DNA of 6,019 nt from WRIS01 sp964345475. Lineage in GTDB: Bacteria; Actinomycetota; Coriobacteriia; Coriobacteriales; Eggerthellaceae. Shown in pieces: positions 5,982 through 6,019 of the stretch. Location of the stretch: NCBI GenBank assembly GCA_964345475.1, contig CAYFQW010000040.1, forward strand, positions 1 to 6,019. Reading direction: 5' to 3'. The position numbers and the translations under genes were made by a program. The notes under the pieces were generated by a model. That model was not told the origin of the DNA, did not search any database, and worked only from the letters and a program-made list of their open reading frames with translations. Within the stretch, counting starts at the first letter, position 1. Every line of letters starts with the position of its first letter.

Positions 5982-6000
5982 CCCCAAGCTCTGCTTGGGG
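5982..6000 (-). terminator. GC-rich hairpin near the right edge, possible minus-strand terminator
   Basis: CCCCAAGC (5982-5989) and GCTTGGGG (5993-6000) form a perfect eight-base-pair stem with a 3-nt loop. On the minus strand the stem is followed by GTTTCTTC, a weak T-rich run. It could therefore end a minus-strand transcript arriving from beyond 6019, insulating the VanZ-RDD gene. The plus strand has no T-tract after it. It could instead be a subterminal hairpin of a mobile element lying outside the window. Confidence 0.4.
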
Positions 6001-6019
6001 TGCGATAGCTGGTTTACCA

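Overview
The window is ordinary bacterial chromosomal DNA with roughly half G+C by eye. It carries six protein-coding genes, one of them cut by the left edge. The mix is a SPASM-type radical SAM enzyme, an orphan TorD/DmsD-type molybdoenzyme chaperone, a VanZ-RDD membrane fusion and a DUF4190-like membrane protein with a Gln/Pro-rich head. Together with strong AGGAGG-type ribosome binding sites, this fits an anaerobic Gram-positive such as a member of the Coriobacteriia (Eggerthellaceae-like) or a clostridial relative. That taxonomic guess is inference from gene content only; nothing here is diagnostic.

Layout from left to right. (1) A plus-strand radical SAM/SPASM gene enters from the left edge and stops at 1202. 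(2) A minus-strand GNAT acetyltransferase gene (1605 to 1141) converges on it. Their 3' ends overlap by 62 bp across a strong inverted repeat. (3) A minus-strand pirin gene (2534 to 1698) lies upstream of the GNAT gene, with a terminator-like hairpin between them and a plausible promoter at 2587-2614. (4) The 2615-2844 stretch separates the divergent pirin and TorD genes and holds three dyads but no gene. (5) A plus-strand TorD/DmsD-family chaperone gene spans 2845-3495. (6) The stretch 3496-3754 holds no gene, RNA or convincing promoter that I can recognise. (7) A plus-strand gene starting with GTG (3755-4486) encodes a three-helix DUF4190-like protein preceded by 14-residue and 5-residue tandem repeats. 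(8) A minus-strand VanZ-RDD fusion gene (5874 to 4579) converges on it. (9) The right edge (5875-6019) is the upstream region of that gene, with an inverted repeat and a GC-rich hairpin.

The genes do not form one pathway. Orientation changes four times, and the only same-strand neighbours are pirin/GNAT and TorD/DUF4190, both with sizeable gaps and no shared function. I see no rRNA, tRNA, CRISPR array, complete insertion sequence, toxin-antitoxin pair or defence island. I do not find a convincing new multi-gene system. The items most worth a second look are the repeat-headed DUF4190-like protein, the structured leader of the orphan TorD gene, the overlapping convergent ends at 1141-1202, and the VanZ-RDD fusion.
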